Shown: in pieces, positions 1 to 13,067 of the stretch
Layout of the letters: every line of letters starts with the position of its first letter
How positions within the stretch are numbered: position 1 is the stretch's first letter
Assembly (NCBI RefSeq): GCF_028622835.1
Contig: NZ_CP117677.1
Span: 1,384,001-1,448,000 of the forward strand
Origin: Caloramator sp. mosi_1
GTDB lineage: Bacteria; Bacillota; Clostridia; Clostridiales; Caloramatoraceae
Direction: 5' to 3'
Length of the DNA stretch: 64,000 bases
Translations under genes and position numbers: made by a program
Notes under the pieces: model-generated
Seen by the model: the letters and a program-made list of their open reading frames with translations, nothing else
Told to the model about the DNA's origin: nothing
Databases searched by the model: none

Positions 1-2768
<2,768 letters not shown>

Positions 2769-2820
2769 TAACACAGTATTGTTGACACATTGAATTTTAG
2801 ATGTTAAAATTAAATTTGTG

Positions 2821-2862
2821 TGACTATGGGACAGCATTATGCTGTCCATAGTCAATGTATTT
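2821..2862 (+). terminator. Stem-loop between rpoC and the L7Ae-type gene
   Basis: A 16-bp stem with one bulged G (TGACTATG...CATAGTCA, 2821-2854) is followed by ATGTATTTTTG. The shape fits an intrinsic terminator or partial attenuator that separates the rpoBC transcript from the str operon. Confidence 0.75.
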
Positions 2863-2885
2863 TTGCCTTTTTAGAGGGTGGTAAA

Positions 2886-3127
2886 ATGAGCGGAAAGTTG
2901 CCAAACAAAAAGATTGTAGGAGCCAAGCAGACATTAAAGGCAATAAAGCAGGCAACTGCAAAAATTGTATATGTTGCAAAGGACGCAGATAAAAAGTAAC
3001 TCAACCAATAATCGATTTATGCAATGAAGCTAAAGTTGAACTGGTAATTGTTGAAAGTATGCAAGAACTTGGAAGATTATGTGGAATTGATGTTGGAGCG
3101 TCTGCAGCATGTATATTAAAGGATTAG
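2886..3127 (+). CDS. L7Ae/L30e/S12e-family RNA-binding protein (YbxF/RplGB type)
   Basis: About 80 residues. The sequence has the L7Ae-fold pattern: a GAKQTLKAI start, AKIVYVAKDAD, then LCNEAKVELVIVESMQELGRLCGIDVGASAACIL. Family members bind kink-turn RNA and in Firmicutes sit exactly here, between rpoC and rpsL. The start ATG follows GAGGGTGG. One base is missing in the AAAAAG run near 2996, which creates a false TAA after DADKK. The specific RNA target is not known from this sequence. Confidence 0.85.
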
Positions 3128-3178
3128 CTTAAACATTATTTTTATATAATGTGTTTCACTTTGGAAGGAGGTGCACAT

Positions 3179-3552
3179 ATGCCAACTATTAACCAGCTAG
3201 TAAGACTTGGAAGAGAAAAGGTTGAAAAGAAGTCAAAATCACCAGCTCTTAAGGCTTGCCCTCAAAGAGAGGAGTATGTACTGTAGTTAAGACTACAACT
3301 CCAAAGAAGCCAAACTCAGCGTTAAGAAAGATTGCCAGAGTAAGGCTTACTAACGGAATTGAAGTAACTGCATACATCCCTGGTGAAGGACACAACCTAC
3401 AAGAACACAGCGTTGTTCTAATAAGAGGTGGAAGAGTAAAGGACCTTCCAGGTGTTAGATATCACATTGTAAGAGGTACTCTTGACTGTGCTGGTGTTGC
3501 TAACAGAAAGCAACAAAGATCAAAATACGGTACTAAGAGACCAAAGAAGTAA
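3179..3552 (+). CDS. rpsL: Small ribosomal subunit protein uS12
   Basis: S12 of the decoding centre, 124 residues after repair. It starts at an ATG behind AAGGAGGTG and reads [12 protein letters not shown], then CPQ-KRGVCT, the loop [13 protein letters not shown] and the distal loop [13 protein letters not shown]. Both streptomycin-sensitive lysines (in PKKPN and RVKDLPG) are present, so no resistance substitution is visible. One A is missing from the AAAA run near 3267, which splits the gene after CPQ. It is the first gene of the str operon. Confidence 0.96.
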
Positions 3553-3562
3553 TTTAATATTT

Positions 3563-3641
3563 AGTGCTGTGTGCAATGCAATGAAAGCTCCTTCTAGGGT
3601 TATATAGATTGCATTAACAGAGCACTTTGCGGCGAAAGCCG
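3563..3641 (+). promoter_or_regulatory. Structured rpsL-rpsG spacer, candidate ribosomal-protein regulatory site
   Basis: The 132-base spacer between rpsL and rpsG holds a long imperfect hairpin: AGTGCT plus AATGCAAT (3563-3582) pair with ATTGCATT plus AGCACT (3608-3626). A small CGGC-GAAA-GCCG stem with a GNRA loop follows at 3630-3641. In E. coli the S12-S7 spacer is the S7 feedback site; whether this unrelated sequence does the same is inference. Confidence 0.5.
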
Positions 3642-3658
3642 AGTACCGATGAACTTAA

Positions 3659-4152
<494 letters not shown>

Positions 4153-4168
4153 TAAATTTATAAAAATC

Positions 4169-4205
4169 ACCCTAAATGCACATAATGTTAATGTGCATTT
4201 AGGGT
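4169..4205 (+). other. Perfect 14-bp stem-loop between rpsG and fusA
   Basis: ACCCTAAATGCACA (4169-4182) is the exact reverse complement of 4192-4205, with a 9-base loop. Only TT follows the stem, so it is a poor intrinsic terminator. It may be a processing or stability element that sets the fusA:rpsG ratio. Confidence 0.6.
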
Positions 4206-4245
4206 TTCCTATATACAAATAGTATCCTAGAGAGGAGGAAAAATA

Positions 4246-6327
4246 GTGCCGAGATTAGTACCACTTGAGAAGGTTAGAAATATAGGTATAATGGCGCATA
4301 TAGACGCAGGTAAGACAACAACTACAGAACGTATTCTTTTCTATACAGGAAGAACTCACAAAATAGGTGAAGTTCACGAAGGTGCTGCTACAATGGACTG
4401 GATGGTACAAGAGCAAGAAAGAGGTATCACAATAACATCAGCAGCAACTACTTGCCAATGGAGAGGGCACACTATAAACATAATAGACACACCAGGACAC
4501 GTAGACTTTACAGTTGAAGTTGAAAGATCACTTCGTGTACTTGATGGTGCTGTTGCTGTATTCTGTGCAAAGGGTGGAGTTGAACCACAATCAGAAACAG
4601 TATGGAGACAGGCGGACAAGTATGGTGTTCCAAGAATAGCATATGTTAACAAGATGGATATAATGGGTGCTGACTTCTTCAACGTTGTACAAATGATGAA
4701 GGACAGACTTGGTGCAAAGCCAGTTCCAATACAAATACCAATAGGTAAGGAAGATACATTTAAGGGTGTAATCGACCTTATTGCAAATGAAGCACTTATT
4801 TACACAGATGACCTTGGAACAACTTCAGAACATACACAAATTCCAGAGGAATTAAAGGATCTTGCAGAAGAATATAGAACAAACCTTATAGAAGCTGTTG
4901 CTGAATCAGATGAAGAATTAATGATGAAGTACTTAGATGGTGAAGAATTTACAATAGAAGAAATAAAAGCAGGACTAAGAAAGGCTACTATAGCTGGTGA
5001 AATAGTTCCTGTTTGCTGCGGTTCTTCATATAAGAACAAGGGTGTTCAACCACTACTTGATGCAGTAGTTGAATTCCTTCCATCACCAGTTGATATTCCT
5101 TCAGTTAAGGGTGTCAACCCAGATTCAGGTGAAGAAGATGAAAGACACGCAAGTGATGAAGAACCATTATCAGCACTTGCATTTAAGATAATGGCTGACC
5201 CATTCGTTGGAAAGCTTGCATTTACAAGAGTATATTCAGGTATTCTAACTTCAGGAAGCTATGTTCTAAACTCAACAAAGGGTAAGAAGGAAAGAATAGG
5301 AAGACTTGTTAAGATGCACGCCAACCACAGAGAAGAAGTAGAAGAAATAAGAGCAGGAGATATAGGTGCTGTTGTTGGTCTAAAAGATGTTACAACAGGG
5401 GATACTCTATGCGATTCAGAAAAGCCAATAATACTTGAAAAGATGGAATTCCCAGAGCCAGTTATACACATTGCTATAGAACCAAAGACTAAGGCTGGTC
5501 AAGAAAAGCTTGCTCTATCACTACAAAAGCTGGCAGAAGAAGACCCATCATTTAGAACTTATACTGACCAAGAAACTGGTCAAACAATAATAGCAGGTAT
5601 GGGTGAGCTACACCTTGAAATAATAGTTGATAGACTTCAAAGAGAATTTAAGGTTGAATGTAATGTTGGTAAGCCACAAGTTGCTTACAAAGAAACTATT
5701 AGAAAGGCTGTTAAGGTTGAAGGTAAGTTTGTAAGACAATCAGGTGGTCGTGGACAATACGGTCACGCTTGGATTGAACTTATACCTCAAGAAAGAGGAA
5801 AGGGATATGAATTTGTTAACAACATCGTTGGTGGTGTAATACCAAAGGAATATATACCAGCAATTGATTCAGGTATACAAGAAGCTATGACAAGCGGTGT
5901 TGTTGCAGGATATCCAGTTATCGACTGTAAAGTTGTACTATTTGATGGTTCATACCACGAAGTAGACTCATCAGAAATGGCCTTCAAGATTGCAGGTTCT
6001 ATGGCATTTAAGAATGCAATGCAAAAGGTTGACCCAGTGCTTCTTGAACCAATAATGAAGGTTGAAGTTGTTGTTCCAGAAGAATATATGGGAGATGTAA
6101 TGGGTGATATCAACTCAAGAAGAGGAAGAATTGAAGGTATGGAACCAAGAAATGGTGCTCAAGTTATAAGAGCATTTGTTCCATTAGCTGAAATGTTTGG
6201 ATATGCAACTACTCTACGTTCAAGAACACAAGGTAGAGGAACATATGTAATGCAATTTGCAACATATGAAGAAGTTCCATCAAGCATCCAAGCACAAATA
6301 GTTGGAGAAAGAAGCAAAGAGAGCTAA
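4246..6327 (+). CDS. fusA: Elongation factor G
   Basis: Translocation GTPase, 693 residues, uninterrupted. The GTG start follows GAGGAGG with an 8-base gap. The G domain carries AHIDAGKTT (P-loop, residues 17-25), the switch [18 protein letters not shown] (G3) and NKMD (G4). Domain II-V features include [14 protein letters not shown] and the domain IV loop [11 protein letters not shown]. The length and motifs match canonical FusA rather than tetracycline-resistance paralogues. It sits in the str operon between rpsG and tuf. Confidence 0.98.
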   Translation: MPRLVPLEKVRNIGIMAHIDAGKTTTTERILFYTGRTHKIGEVHEGAATMDWMVQEQERGITITSAATTCQWRGHTINIIDTPGHVDFTVEVERSLRVLDGAVAVFCAKGGVEPQSETVWRQADKYGVPRIAYVNKMDIMGADFFNVVQMMKDRLGAKPVPIQIPIGKEDTFKGVIDLIANEALIYTDDLGTTSEHTQIPEELKDLAEEYRTNLIEAVAESDEELMMKYLDGEEFTIEEIKAGLRKATIAGEIVPVCCGSSYKNKGVQPLLDAVVEFLPSPVDIPSVKGVNPDSGEEDERHASDEEPLSALAFKIMADPFVGKLAFTRVYSGILTSGSYVLNSTKGKKERIGRLVKMHANHREEVEEIRAGDIGAVVGLKDVTTGDTLCDSEKPIILEKMEFPEPVIHIAIEPKTKAGQEKLALSLQKLAEEDPSFRTYTDQETGQTIIAGMGELHLEIIVDRLQREFKVECNVGKPQVAYKETIRKAVKVEGKFVRQSGGRGQYGHAWIELIPQERGKGYEFVNNIVGGVIPKEYIPAIDSGIQEAMTSGVVAGYPVIDCKVVLFDGSYHEVDSSEMAFKIAGSMAFKNAMQKVDPVLLEPIMKVEVVVPEEYMGDVMGDINSRRGRIEGMEPRNGAQVIRAFVPLAEMFGYATTLRSRTQGRGTYVMQFATYEEVPSSIQAQIVGERSKES

Positions 6328-6363
6328 TTAATTTGAGTTTATATATAAAGGAGGAGAAGAGAA

Positions 6364-7566
6364 ATGGCAAAGGCACATTTTGAGAGAACCAAGCCACACG
6401 TAAACATAGGAACAATAGGACACGTAGACCACGGTAAGACAACATTAACAGCAGCAATAACAACAGTATTAGCTCAATACGGAAGAGCACAAGCAACAAA
6501 GTATGACGAAATAGATAAGGCACCAGAAGAAAAGGAAAGAGGAATAACAATCAACACAGCACACGTTGAATACGAAACAGAAACAAGACACTATGCACAC
6601 GTTGACTGTCCAGGACACGCTGACTACGTAAAGAATATGATAACAGGAGCAGCACAAATGGACGGAGCGATCTTAGTAGTTAGTGCAGCAGATGGTCCAA
6701 TGCCACAAACAAGAGAGCACATACTACTTGCAAGACAAGTTGGTGTTCCATACATTGTAGTATTCCTAAACAAGGCAGATATGGTAGACGACCCAGAACT
6801 AATCGACCTAGTAGAAATGGAAATCAGAGACCTACTAAACGAATATGAATTCCCAGGAGATGACACTCCAATAGTAGTAGGATCAGCACTACAAGCATTA
6901 GAATGTGGATGCGGAAAGCCAGATTGTCAATGGTGTGGAAAGATATTAGAGCTTATGAACACAGTAGATAGCTACATTCCAACACCAGAAAGAGATAGAG
7001 ATAAGCCATTCCTAATGCCAGTAGAAGACGTATTTACAATCACAGGAAGAGGAACAGTTGCAACTGGTAGAGTAGAAAGAGGAGTACTAAAGGTAGGAGA
7101 CGAAGTAGAAATTGTAGGACTATCAGATGAAAAGAAGAAGACAGTAGTAACTGGAGTAGAAATGTTCAGAAAGATACTTGATATGGCAGAAGCAGGAGAC
7201 AACATAGGAGCACTATTAAGAGGTGTAACAAGAGACGAAATCGAAAGAGGTCAAGTACTTGCAAAGCCAGGATCAGTAAATCCACACAAGAAGTTTGAAG
7301 GTCAAGTATACGTATTAAAGAAAGAAGAAGGTGGAAGACATACTCCATTCTTCAACGGATACAGACCACAATTCTACTTCAGAACAACAGACGTTACAGG
7401 TTCAATTAAGCTACCAGAAGGTGTAGAAATGTGTATGCCAGGAGACCACATCAATATGGAAGTTGAACTAATCACTCCAATCGCTATGGAAGAAGGATTA
7501 AGATTCGCTATCCGTGAAGGTGGAAGAACTGTAGGTGCTGGTGTTGTTGCTAAGATTTTTGAATAA
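6364..7566 (+). CDS. tuf: Elongation factor Tu, with a four-cysteine insertion
   Basis: EF-Tu delivers aminoacyl-tRNA to the ribosome; 400 residues. GHVDHGKT (19-26), [22 protein letters not shown] and NKAD are all intact, and domains 2-3 are complete. Relative to E. coli and B. subtilis EF-Tu there is an insertion in the G domain after [23 protein letters not shown], with cysteines 181, 183, 188 and 191 (a possible metal site). From memory, some thermophilic Firmicutes have a similar insert. AAAGGAGGAGA precedes the ATG. It is the last gene of the str operon and ends before a short hairpin. Confidence 0.98.
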   Translation: MAKAHFERTKPHVNIGTIGHVDHGKTTLTAAITTVLAQYGRAQATKYDEIDKAPEEKERGITINTAHVEYETETRHYAHVDCPGHADYVKNMITGAAQMDGAILVVSAADGPMPQTREHILLARQVGVPYIVVFLNKADMVDDPELIDLVEMEIRDLLNEYEFPGDDTPIVVGSALQALECGCGKPDCQWCGKILELMNTVDSYIPTPERDRDKPFLMPVEDVFTITGRGTVATGRVERGVLKVGDEVEIVGLSDEKKKTVVTGVEMFRKILDMAEAGDNIGALLRGVTRDEIERGQVLAKPGSVNPHKKFEGQVYVLKKEEGGRHTPFFNGYRPQFYFRTTDVTGSIKLPEGVEMCMPGDHINMEVELITPIAMEEGLRFAIREGGRTVGAGVVAKIFE

Positions 7567-7574
7567 TTAAAATA

Positions 7575-7595
7575 AGGGCGACGTTAAGTCGCCCT
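7575..7595 (+). other. Stem-loop downstream of tuf
   Basis: AGGGCGAC (7575-7582) pairs with GTCGCCCT (7588-7595) over a 5-base loop. No T-tract follows, so termination would be weak or factor dependent. A new promoter lies 42 bases downstream. Confidence 0.6.
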
Positions 7596-7636
7596 AAATT
7601 ATGAAAAAATACTAATAAGAAAATAAAACAAAGGTA

Positions 7637-7665
7637 TTGTCAAATTACAATTTATATTGTAAAAT
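7637..7665 (+). promoter_or_regulatory. Sigma-A promoter of the S10-spc-alpha operon
   Basis: TTGTCA (7637-7642), a 17-base spacer and TAAAAT (7660-7665) form a near-consensus housekeeping promoter. Transcription would start near 7672, leaving a ~200-base leader before rpsJ. Confidence 0.75.
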
Positions 7666-7671
7666 ATAAGA

Positions 7672-7872
7672 GTTGTGAAGTGTCAAGGTGCGATGACGCA
7701 AGAGGTTGCCGGTAACGGGGAATTCTTGCCGAGTATGTCCAGATCTTGAATCGGGCGACGAGGTTGTGTGTGTATTTATGGGGATAATTAAGAAACACCC
7801 GGTATAGTGTACACAATAACCGTTGTCGTGCGTAGTAAAATCAAAGCGTGCGATGAAAAGGAGGGTAAGATT
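7672..7872 (+). promoter_or_regulatory. Long structured rpsJ leader (candidate ribosomal-protein leader RNA)
   Basis: The 7567-7872 gap has no gene. After the promoter comes ~200 bases that are clearly more GC-rich than their surroundings. They include a hairpin CGGT...ACCG (7800-7822) and two copies of GTGCGATGA (7688-7696 and 7848-7856), the second directly before the GGAGGG ribosome site. This looks like a conserved cis-regulatory RNA for the S10 operon. Regulator and fold are not established here. Confidence 0.55.
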
Positions 7873-8180
7873 ATGGCAAAGCAAAAATAAGAATCAAATT
7901 AAAGGCATTTGATCACAATCTATTAGATGCATCAGCTCAAAAGATAGTTGAAACAGCAAAGAAGACTGGAGCACAAGTTTCAGGTCCAGTACCACTACCA
8001 ACTGAAAAGGATGTAGTTACAATCCTAAGAGCAGTACACAAGTATAAGGATTCAAGAGAACAATTCGAAATAAGAACTCATAAGAGACTAATCGATATAA
8101 CAAACCCAACTCAAAAGACAGTTGATTCACTTATGAGACTTGACCTGCCAGCAGGTGTTGATATCGAGATTAAGCTATAA
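7873..8180 (+). CDS. rpsJ: Small ribosomal subunit protein uS10
   Basis: S10, 102 residues after repair, also a NusG-binding antitermination partner in the family. The ATG follows AAGGAGGGTAAGATT. The sequence begins [19 protein letters not shown] and continues [16 protein letters not shown] and [12 protein letters not shown]. One A is missing in the A-run at about 7884-7888, giving a false stop after codon 5, so no long open frame starts at the real ATG. It is the first gene of the S10 operon, 56 bases before rplC. Confidence 0.95.
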
Positions 8181-8236
8181 TATGAACTATTATGAATGCA
8201 GATGCATTCCGCTGATAAGTTTAGGAGGTGTAAGAG

Positions 8237-8866
8237 ATGAAAAAGGCAATATTAGGTAGAAAGCTTGGAATGACTCAAATATTTGATGAGAACGGAAGAG
8301 TAATTCCTGTTACAGTTATAAAGGCTGGTCCATGTTTTGTAGTGCAAAAGAAGACTGTGGATACAGATGGATATAACTCAATACAAGTTGGTTTTGAAGA
8401 AATAAGAGAAAAGCTTGTAAATAAGCCAATGAAGGGACATTTTGCAAAAGCAAATCTTAAACCACTAAGATTTGTTAAGGAATTTAGATTAGAAGATGTT
8501 TCAGCATACGAAGTAGGAAGCGAAATTAAGGCTGACGTATTCGCAGCTGGAGATAAGGTTGATGTTACAGGAACATCAAAGGGTAAAGGATTCCAAGGTG
8601 TTATTAAGAGATGGAATGCTAACAGAGGACCAATGAGCCACGGTTCAAAGTATCATAGAGCGGTAGGTTCAATGGGTGCTTCATCAGACCCATCAAGAAC
8701 ATTCAAAGGAAAGAAAATGCCTGGACATATGGGTGCAAGAAAGTCAACAATGCTTAACCTACAAGTAGTAAAGGTTGATGCAGAAAGAAACCTAATACTT
8801 GTTAAGGGTGCAGTACCAGGACCAAAGAAGGGTCTAGTAATAATAAGAGATTCAGTTAAGGCTTGA
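8237..8866 (+). CDS. rplC: Large ribosomal subunit protein uL3
   Basis: L3, an early 50S assembly protein that reaches toward the peptidyl transferase centre; 209 residues, intact. It starts [16 protein letters not shown] behind TAGGAGGTG and contains the conserved [11 protein letters not shown] and the finger loop [15 protein letters not shown]. It ends 24 bases before rplD, with a normal ribosome site in the gap. Confidence 0.97.
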   Translation: MKKAILGRKLGMTQIFDENGRVIPVTVIKAGPCFVVQKKTVDTDGYNSIQVGFEEIREKLVNKPMKGHFAKANLKPLRFVKEFRLEDVSAYEVGSEIKADVFAAGDKVDVTGTSKGKGFQGVIKRWNANRGPMSHGSKYHRAVGSMGASSDPSRTFKGKKMPGHMGARKSTMLNLQVVKVDAERNLILVKGAVPGPKKGLVIIRDSVKA

Positions 8867-8890
8867 TTCTAAAGGAAAGGAGGAATAACG

Positions 8891-9511
8891 ATGCCTAAGG
8901 TAGATTTATATAATATGAATGCTGAGAAGGTTGGAGAAATCGAACTTTCAGATGCAGTATTTGGAGTTGAAATAAATCCATATGTTATGCATCAAGTTGT
9001 AAAAATGCAACTTGCAAATAAGAGACAAGGAACACAATCAGCTTTAACAAGAGCAGAAGTTTCTGGTGGTGGAATAAAGCCATGGAGACAAAAGGGAACA
9101 GGTAGAGCAAGACAAGGTTCTATAAGAGCTCCACAATGGACACACGGTGGTATTGTGTTTGCTCCAAAGCCAAGAGATTACAGCTTTACAGTTCCAAAGA
9201 AGGTAAAGAGACTTGCATTAAAGTCAGCTCTTTCATCAAAGGTTGTTGATAACAACATAATAGTTCTTGATGAATTAAAGCTAGACGCTCCAAAGACAAA
9301 GACAATAGTTGAAATGCTTAAGAAGTTCGATGCAAAGAAAACTTTAATAGTTGTTAAGGAATCAGACGAAGTTATCTATAAGTCAGTAAGAAATATAGAA
9401 AACGCACACGTTATACCAGTAAACAACATAAATGTTTACGACCTATTAAAGTATGAGAAGCTAATAATAACAAAGGATGCCGCTTCTAAAGTGGAGGAGG
9501 TGTATGCATAA
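8891..9511 (+). CDS. rplD: Large ribosomal subunit protein uL4
   Basis: L4, 206 residues, intact. It lines the exit tunnel; the extended loop reads [19 protein letters not shown]. The start follows AAAGGAGGAATAACG. In E. coli L4 is the S10-operon feedback repressor; no such role is demonstrated here. The stop TAA shares one base with the rplW start (TAATG), implying translational coupling. Confidence 0.97.
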   Translation: MPKVDLYNMNAEKVGEIELSDAVFGVEINPYVMHQVVKMQLANKRQGTQSALTRAEVSGGGIKPWRQKGTGRARQGSIRAPQWTHGGIVFAPKPRDYSFTVPKKVKRLALKSALSSKVVDNNIIVLDELKLDAPKTKTIVEMLKKFDAKKTLIVVKESDEVIYKSVRNIENAHVIPVNNINVYDLLKYEKLIITKDAASKVEEVYA

Positions 9512-9811
9512 TGAAGCTAACAAGCTATGATATAATAAGAAGACCAGTAATAACTGAAAAGACAATGGCTCAAATGGCAAATAGACAATACACCTTCATG
9601 GTTACATGTAGATGCAAACAAGTCAATGATAAAGAGAGCAGTAGAAGAAGTTTTTGGAGTTAAGGTTGAAGACGTTAAGACTCAAAATTATGAAGGAAAG
9701 ACAAAGAGAGTTGGAATGAACGTTGGTAAGAGACCAAACTTCAAGAAAGCAATAGTTAAACTTACTGCAGACAGCAAAGCAATTGAATTCTTTGAAGGAT
9801 TTAATGCGTAA
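9511..9811 (+). CDS. rplW: Large ribosomal subunit protein uL23
   Basis: L23, 99 residues after repair, at the tunnel exit, where trigger factor and SRP dock. The start [18 protein letters not shown] overlaps the rplD stop by one base. The second half reads [28 protein letters not shown]. One extra T near 9602 (GGTTAC for GGTAC) breaks the frame in YTFMVHVDANK, one of the few insertions among the many deletions in this window. Confidence 0.94.
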
Positions 9812-9874
9812 TTGATATAGATACTTTGGCGCTATTGGCGGGATTGCCAGATAAGCTGTAAAGGAGGGTTAGCA

Positions 9875-10702
9875 ATGGGAATTAAAAAGTTTAAACCAAC
9901 TACGCCTGGTAGAAGAAATATGACTGGGCTTTCATTTGAAGAAATTACAAAGAAGGAACCTGAAAAGTCATTGGTTATAACACTAAAGAAGCATTCAGGT
10001 AGAAATAGCTACGGTAGAATAACTGTACGTCACAGAGGCGGCGGTTACAAGATAAAGTACAGAATTATAGACTTCAAGAGAGATAAGGATGGTATTCCAG
10101 CAAAGGTAACTGCTATAGAATACGATCCAAACAGAACAGCAAATATAGCACTTCTTACTTATGCCGATGGAGAAAAGAGATATATACTTGCTCCAAATGG
10201 ACTATCAGTAGGCGATACAGTAATGTCAGGTGAAAATGCTGACATTAAGGTAGGAAATGCTCTAAAACTTAAGGACATTCCAGTAGGTACAATGATTCAC
10301 AACATAGAATTAAATCCAGGAAAAGGTGGTCAATTAGTAAGAGCAGCTGGTGCGGCAGCTCAGCTAATGGCAAAGGAAGGTAAGTATGCACAAGTTAGAC
10401 TACCATCCGGAGAAGTTAGATTAGTAAGACTTGAATGTAAAGCTACAATTGGTGTTGTAGGAAATGCAGAACACGAACTTGTTATAATAGGTAAAGCAGG
10501 TAGAAAGAGACATATGGGTATCAGACCTACAGTTAGAGGTTCTGTAATGAACCCAGTTGACCACCCACACGGTGGTGGTGAAGGTAGATCACCAATCGGA
10601 CGTCCATCACCTGTTACTCCTTGGGGTAAACCAACTCTTGGATATAAGACAAGAAAGCATAAGAAGTATTCAGATAAATTAATAGTAAAGAGAAGAAAGT
10701 AA
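9875..10702 (+). CDS. rplB: Large ribosomal subunit protein uL2
   Basis: L2, 275 residues, intact; it bridges the subunits and is needed for peptidyl transfer. It begins [17 protein letters not shown] and ends in the conserved C-terminal [19 protein letters not shown] with the key histidine. A small stem (TTGGCG...GCCA) lies in the spacer before its AAAGGAGGG ribosome site. Confidence 0.97.
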   Translation: MGIKKFKPTTPGRRNMTGLSFEEITKKEPEKSLVITLKKHSGRNSYGRITVRHRGGGYKIKYRIIDFKRDKDGIPAKVTAIEYDPNRTANIALLTYADGEKRYILAPNGLSVGDTVMSGENADIKVGNALKLKDIPVGTMIHNIELNPGKGGQLVRAAGAAAQLMAKEGKYAQVRLPSGEVRLVRLECKATIGVVGNAEHELVIIGKAGRKRHMGIRPTVRGSVMNPVDHPHGGGEGRSPIGRPSPVTPWGKPTLGYKTRKHKKYSDKLIVKRRK

Positions 10703-10710
10703 TATAAGGG

Positions 10711-10727
10711 GCAGGGCTAAGCTCTGC
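10711..10727 (+). other. Short stem-loop between rplB and rpsS
   Basis: GCAGGGC (10711-10717), loop TAA and GCTCTGC (10721-10727) form a 7-bp stem with one G-T pair. No T-tract follows. The function is unknown; it may act as an intercistronic stability element. Confidence 0.45.
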
Positions 10728-10767
10728 TTCCTAATGTTAACTTATGCGAAGGGAGGCACGAATTAAT

Positions 10768-11048
10768 ATGGGTAGATCATTAAAAAAGGTCCATTTGTAG
10801 AAGAAAGACTTTTCAAAAGAATACTTGAAATGAACAAAAGCGGTGAAAAGAAGGTAATAAAGACTTGGTCAAGAAGTTCAACAATATTCCCACAAATGGT
10901 TGGACACACAATAGCTGTATATGATGGAAGAAAGCACGTTCCAGTTTATATTACAGAAGATATGGTAGGACATAAGCTTGGGGAATTTGCACCAACAAGA
11001 ACTTACAGAGGCCATGATGACACAGAAAAGAAATCAAAAGTTAGATAA
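10768..11048 (+). CDS. rpsS: Small ribosomal subunit protein uS19
   Basis: S19, 93 residues after repair, in the 30S head next to S13. It begins [16 protein letters not shown] and continues [31 protein letters not shown] is missing from the GGG run near 10788 (KKG-PFV), producing a false stop. AAGGGAGGCACG precedes the ATG. Confidence 0.95.
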
Positions 11049-11066
11049 TGAAGGGAGGGCGCATTC

Positions 11067-11402
11067 ATGGAAGCAAGAGCACATGCAAGATATATAAGAA
11101 TGTCTCCAAGAAAAATAAAGGTTGTTCTTGACCTAATAAGAGGCAAGAAGGTTAATGAGGCTTTAGCAATACTAAAGCACACTCCAAGGGCAGCAGCACC
11201 TGTTGTTGAAAAACTACTTAAGTCAGCAATAGCAAACGCTGAAAACAATCACAATATGGATGTAACTAAGTTATTCGTTGCAGAAACATATGCAAACCAA
11301 GGACCAACACTTAAGAGATTTAGACCAAGAGCTCAAGGAAGAGCTTACAGAATAAGAAAAAGAACTAGCCATATTACTATGGTATTAAAAGAAAGAGCAT
11401 AA
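11067..11402 (+). CDS. rplV: Large ribosomal subunit protein uL22
   Basis: L22, 111 residues, intact; its beta-hairpin narrows the exit tunnel. It starts [27 protein letters not shown] and ends with the loop [26 protein letters not shown]. The wild-type tunnel loop is present, with no macrolide-resistance deletion visible. The ribosome site is AAGGGAGGGCG. Confidence 0.97.
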   Translation: MEARAHARYIRMSPRKIKVVLDLIRGKKVNEALAILKHTPRAAAPVVEKLLKSAIANAENNHNMDVTKLFVAETYANQGPTLKRFRPRAQGRAYRIRKRTSHITMVLKERA

Positions 11403-11427
11403 AGCATAACCAGAAGGAGGGTTAATA

Positions 11428-12102
11428 GTGGGACAAAAAGTAAATCCACATGGATTAAGAGTTGGAGTTATTAAAGACTGGGATGCTAAATGGTTTGCAA
11501 ATGATAAGGATTTTGCAGACTTACTAATAGAAGATAACAAGATAAGAGAATTTATAAAGAATAAGCTATATGCTGCAGGAATTTCAAAGGTTGTTATCGA
11601 AAGAAAAGCAAACAAGTCAGTTAAGGTTAATATACACACTGCTAAGCCAGGTATAGTAATCGGAAAAGGCGGTCAAGGTGTAGAAGAACTTAAGAATGAA
11701 ATTGCTAAGATGACTGGAAAGAACATACTTATAAACATAGTTGAAATAAAGAATCCAGAAATAGATGCACAACTTGTTGCAGAAAATATAGCTGCTCAAA
11801 TAGAAAAGAGAGTTTCATTCAGAAGAGCAATGAAGCAAGCTATATCAAGAGCAATGAAGTTCAATGTAAAGGGTATTAAGACTGCTGTTTCAGGAAGACT
11901 TGGTGGAGCTGAAATGGCAAGAACTGAAAGATATCACGAAGGAACTATTCCACTACAAACTTTAAGAGCGGATATTGATTACGGATTTGCTGAAGCTCAT
12001 ACAACTTACGGAAAAATAGGTGTTAAGGTTTGGATATATAAGGGAGAAGTTCTTGGAAAGAAAAAGGAAGTTATCGAAACTGAAGAAGCTGCTAACAACT
12101 AA
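11428..12102 (+). CDS. rpsC: Small ribosomal subunit protein uS3
   Basis: S3, 224 residues, intact, at the mRNA entry channel. A GTG start follows AGAAGGAGGG and encodes [18 protein letters not shown]. The KH-domain [11 protein letters not shown] (from [13 protein letters not shown]) and the C-terminal [17 protein letters not shown] are present. The following gap of 24 bases carries AAGGAGG for rplP. Confidence 0.97.
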   Translation: MGQKVNPHGLRVGVIKDWDAKWFANDKDFADLLIEDNKIREFIKNKLYAAGISKVVIERKANKSVKVNIHTAKPGIVIGKGGQGVEELKNEIAKMTGKNILINIVEIKNPEIDAQLVAENIAAQIEKRVSFRRAMKQAISRAMKFNVKGIKTAVSGRLGGAEMARTERYHEGTIPLQTLRADIDYGFAEAHTTYGKIGVKVWIYKGEVLGKKKEVIETEEAANN

Positions 12103-12126
12103 TGTAACGGGAAGGAGGAAAATACC

Positions 12127-12567
12127 ATGTTAATGCCTAAGAGAGTTAAGCATCGTAAGGTGCAACGTGGAAGAATAAAAGGAAAGGCTACAAGAGGTAA
12201 CTTTATAGCATACGGAGATTATGCTATAATGGCAACAGAAGCTGGATGGATAACAAGCAATCAAATAGAAGCTGCCAGAATAGCAATAAACAGACATGTA
12301 AGAAGAGGCGGAAAGCTTTGGATAAAGATATTCCCAGATAAGCCAATAACAAAGAAACCAGCTGAAACACGTATGGGTTCAGGTAAGGGTTCACCAGAAT
12401 ACTGGGTAGCAGTAGTTAAGCCTGGTAGAGTATTATTTGAATTATCAGGGGTTGCAGAAGAAGTTGCAAGAGAAGCAATGAGACTTGCATCACACAAGCT
12501 TCCTGTAAAAACTAAGTTTGTTACAAGAAGAGACTTCGAGATGGGTGGTGAAGTAAATGAAGGCTAA
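12127..12567 (+). CDS. rplP: Large ribosomal subunit protein uL16
   Basis: L16, 146 residues, intact, near the A-site tRNA elbow. It begins [19 protein letters not shown], the usual form, so the first ATG is preferred over the second two codons later. The conserved [19 protein letters not shown] is present. The last 11 bases overlap the start of rpmC. Confidence 0.97.
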   Translation: MLMPKRVKHRKVQRGRIKGKATRGNFIAYGDYAIMATEAGWITSNQIEAARIAINRHVRRGGKLWIKIFPDKPITKKPAETRMGSGKGSPEYWVAVVKPGRVLFELSGVAEEVAREAMRLASHKLPVKTKFVTRRDFEMGGEVNEG

Positions 12568-12769
12568 TGAATTAAAGGCACTACGTGAAAGCAATCTTCA
12601 AGAATTAAATAAAAAGGTTATGGATTTAAAAGCTGAACTTTTCAACTTAAGATTCCAACTTGCCACAGGACAGCTTGAAAATCCAATGAGAATAAGAGAA
12701 GTTAAGAAGTCAATCGCACAACTTAAGACAATAATAAGAGAGAAAGAACTAGTAGAAGCAAATAAATAA
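12557..12769 (+). CDS. rpmC: Large ribosomal subunit protein uL29
   Basis: L29, 70 residues, an alpha-helical protein beside the tunnel exit. The sequence [20 protein letters not shown] and [18 protein letters not shown] is typical. The start lies within the 3' end of rplP and uses GGTGG inside that gene as its ribosome site, a common coupling arrangement. Confidence 0.96.
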   Translation: MKANELKALRESNLQELNKKVMDLKAELFNLRFQLATGQLENPMRIREVKKSIAQLKTIIREKELVEANK

Positions 12770-12787
12770 TGAAGGGAGGTACTTCCT

Positions 12788-13042
12788 GTGGAAAGAGGAC
12801 TAAGAAAGGTTAGAATAGGTAGAGTTGTATCTGATAAGATGCAAAAGACAATAGTAGTTGCTGTTGAAGATAAAGTACGTCACCCATTATACGGAAAGAC
12901 TGTTAACAGAACAAAGAAGTTTAAGGCACACGATGAAAACAATGAAGCTAAAATCGGTGATATTGTAAAGATAATGGAAACAAGACCATTAAGCAAGGAT
13001 AAGAGATGGAGACTTGTTGAAATAGTTGAAAGAGCAAAATAA
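12788..13042 (+). CDS. rpsQ: Small ribosomal subunit protein uS17
   Basis: S17, 84 residues, OB-fold. The GTG start follows GAAGGGAGGTACTTCCT. It reads [26 protein letters not shown] and ends [19 protein letters not shown]. The gene is intact, and the spacing to rplN is 25 bases with AAAGGAGGG. Confidence 0.96.
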   Translation: MERGLRKVRIGRVVSDKMQKTIVVAVEDKVRHPLYGKTVNRTKKFKAHDENNEAKIGDIVKIMETRPLSKDKRWRLVEIVERAK

Positions 13043-13067
13043 TTGGTTGTGAAAGGAGGGCTTTTAT

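Noticed and set aside
3179-3552. Streptomycin-resistance mutation in S12.
   Set aside because: Both key lysines are wild type in the restored sequence.
4169-4205. Strong terminator between rpsG and fusA.
   Set aside because: The stem is perfect but only TT follows it, and fusA has no separate promoter that I can see, so full termination is unlikely.
4374-6550. Long antisense open frames opposite fusA and tuf.
   Set aside because: They are shadows of biased codon use in highly expressed genes: low-complexity Ser/Leu-rich translations, no ribosome sites, no family resemblance.
7645-7884. Minus-strand open frame across the rpsJ leader.
   Set aside because: It overlaps the promoter, the structured leader and the rpsJ start, has no ribosome site and no recognisable domain.
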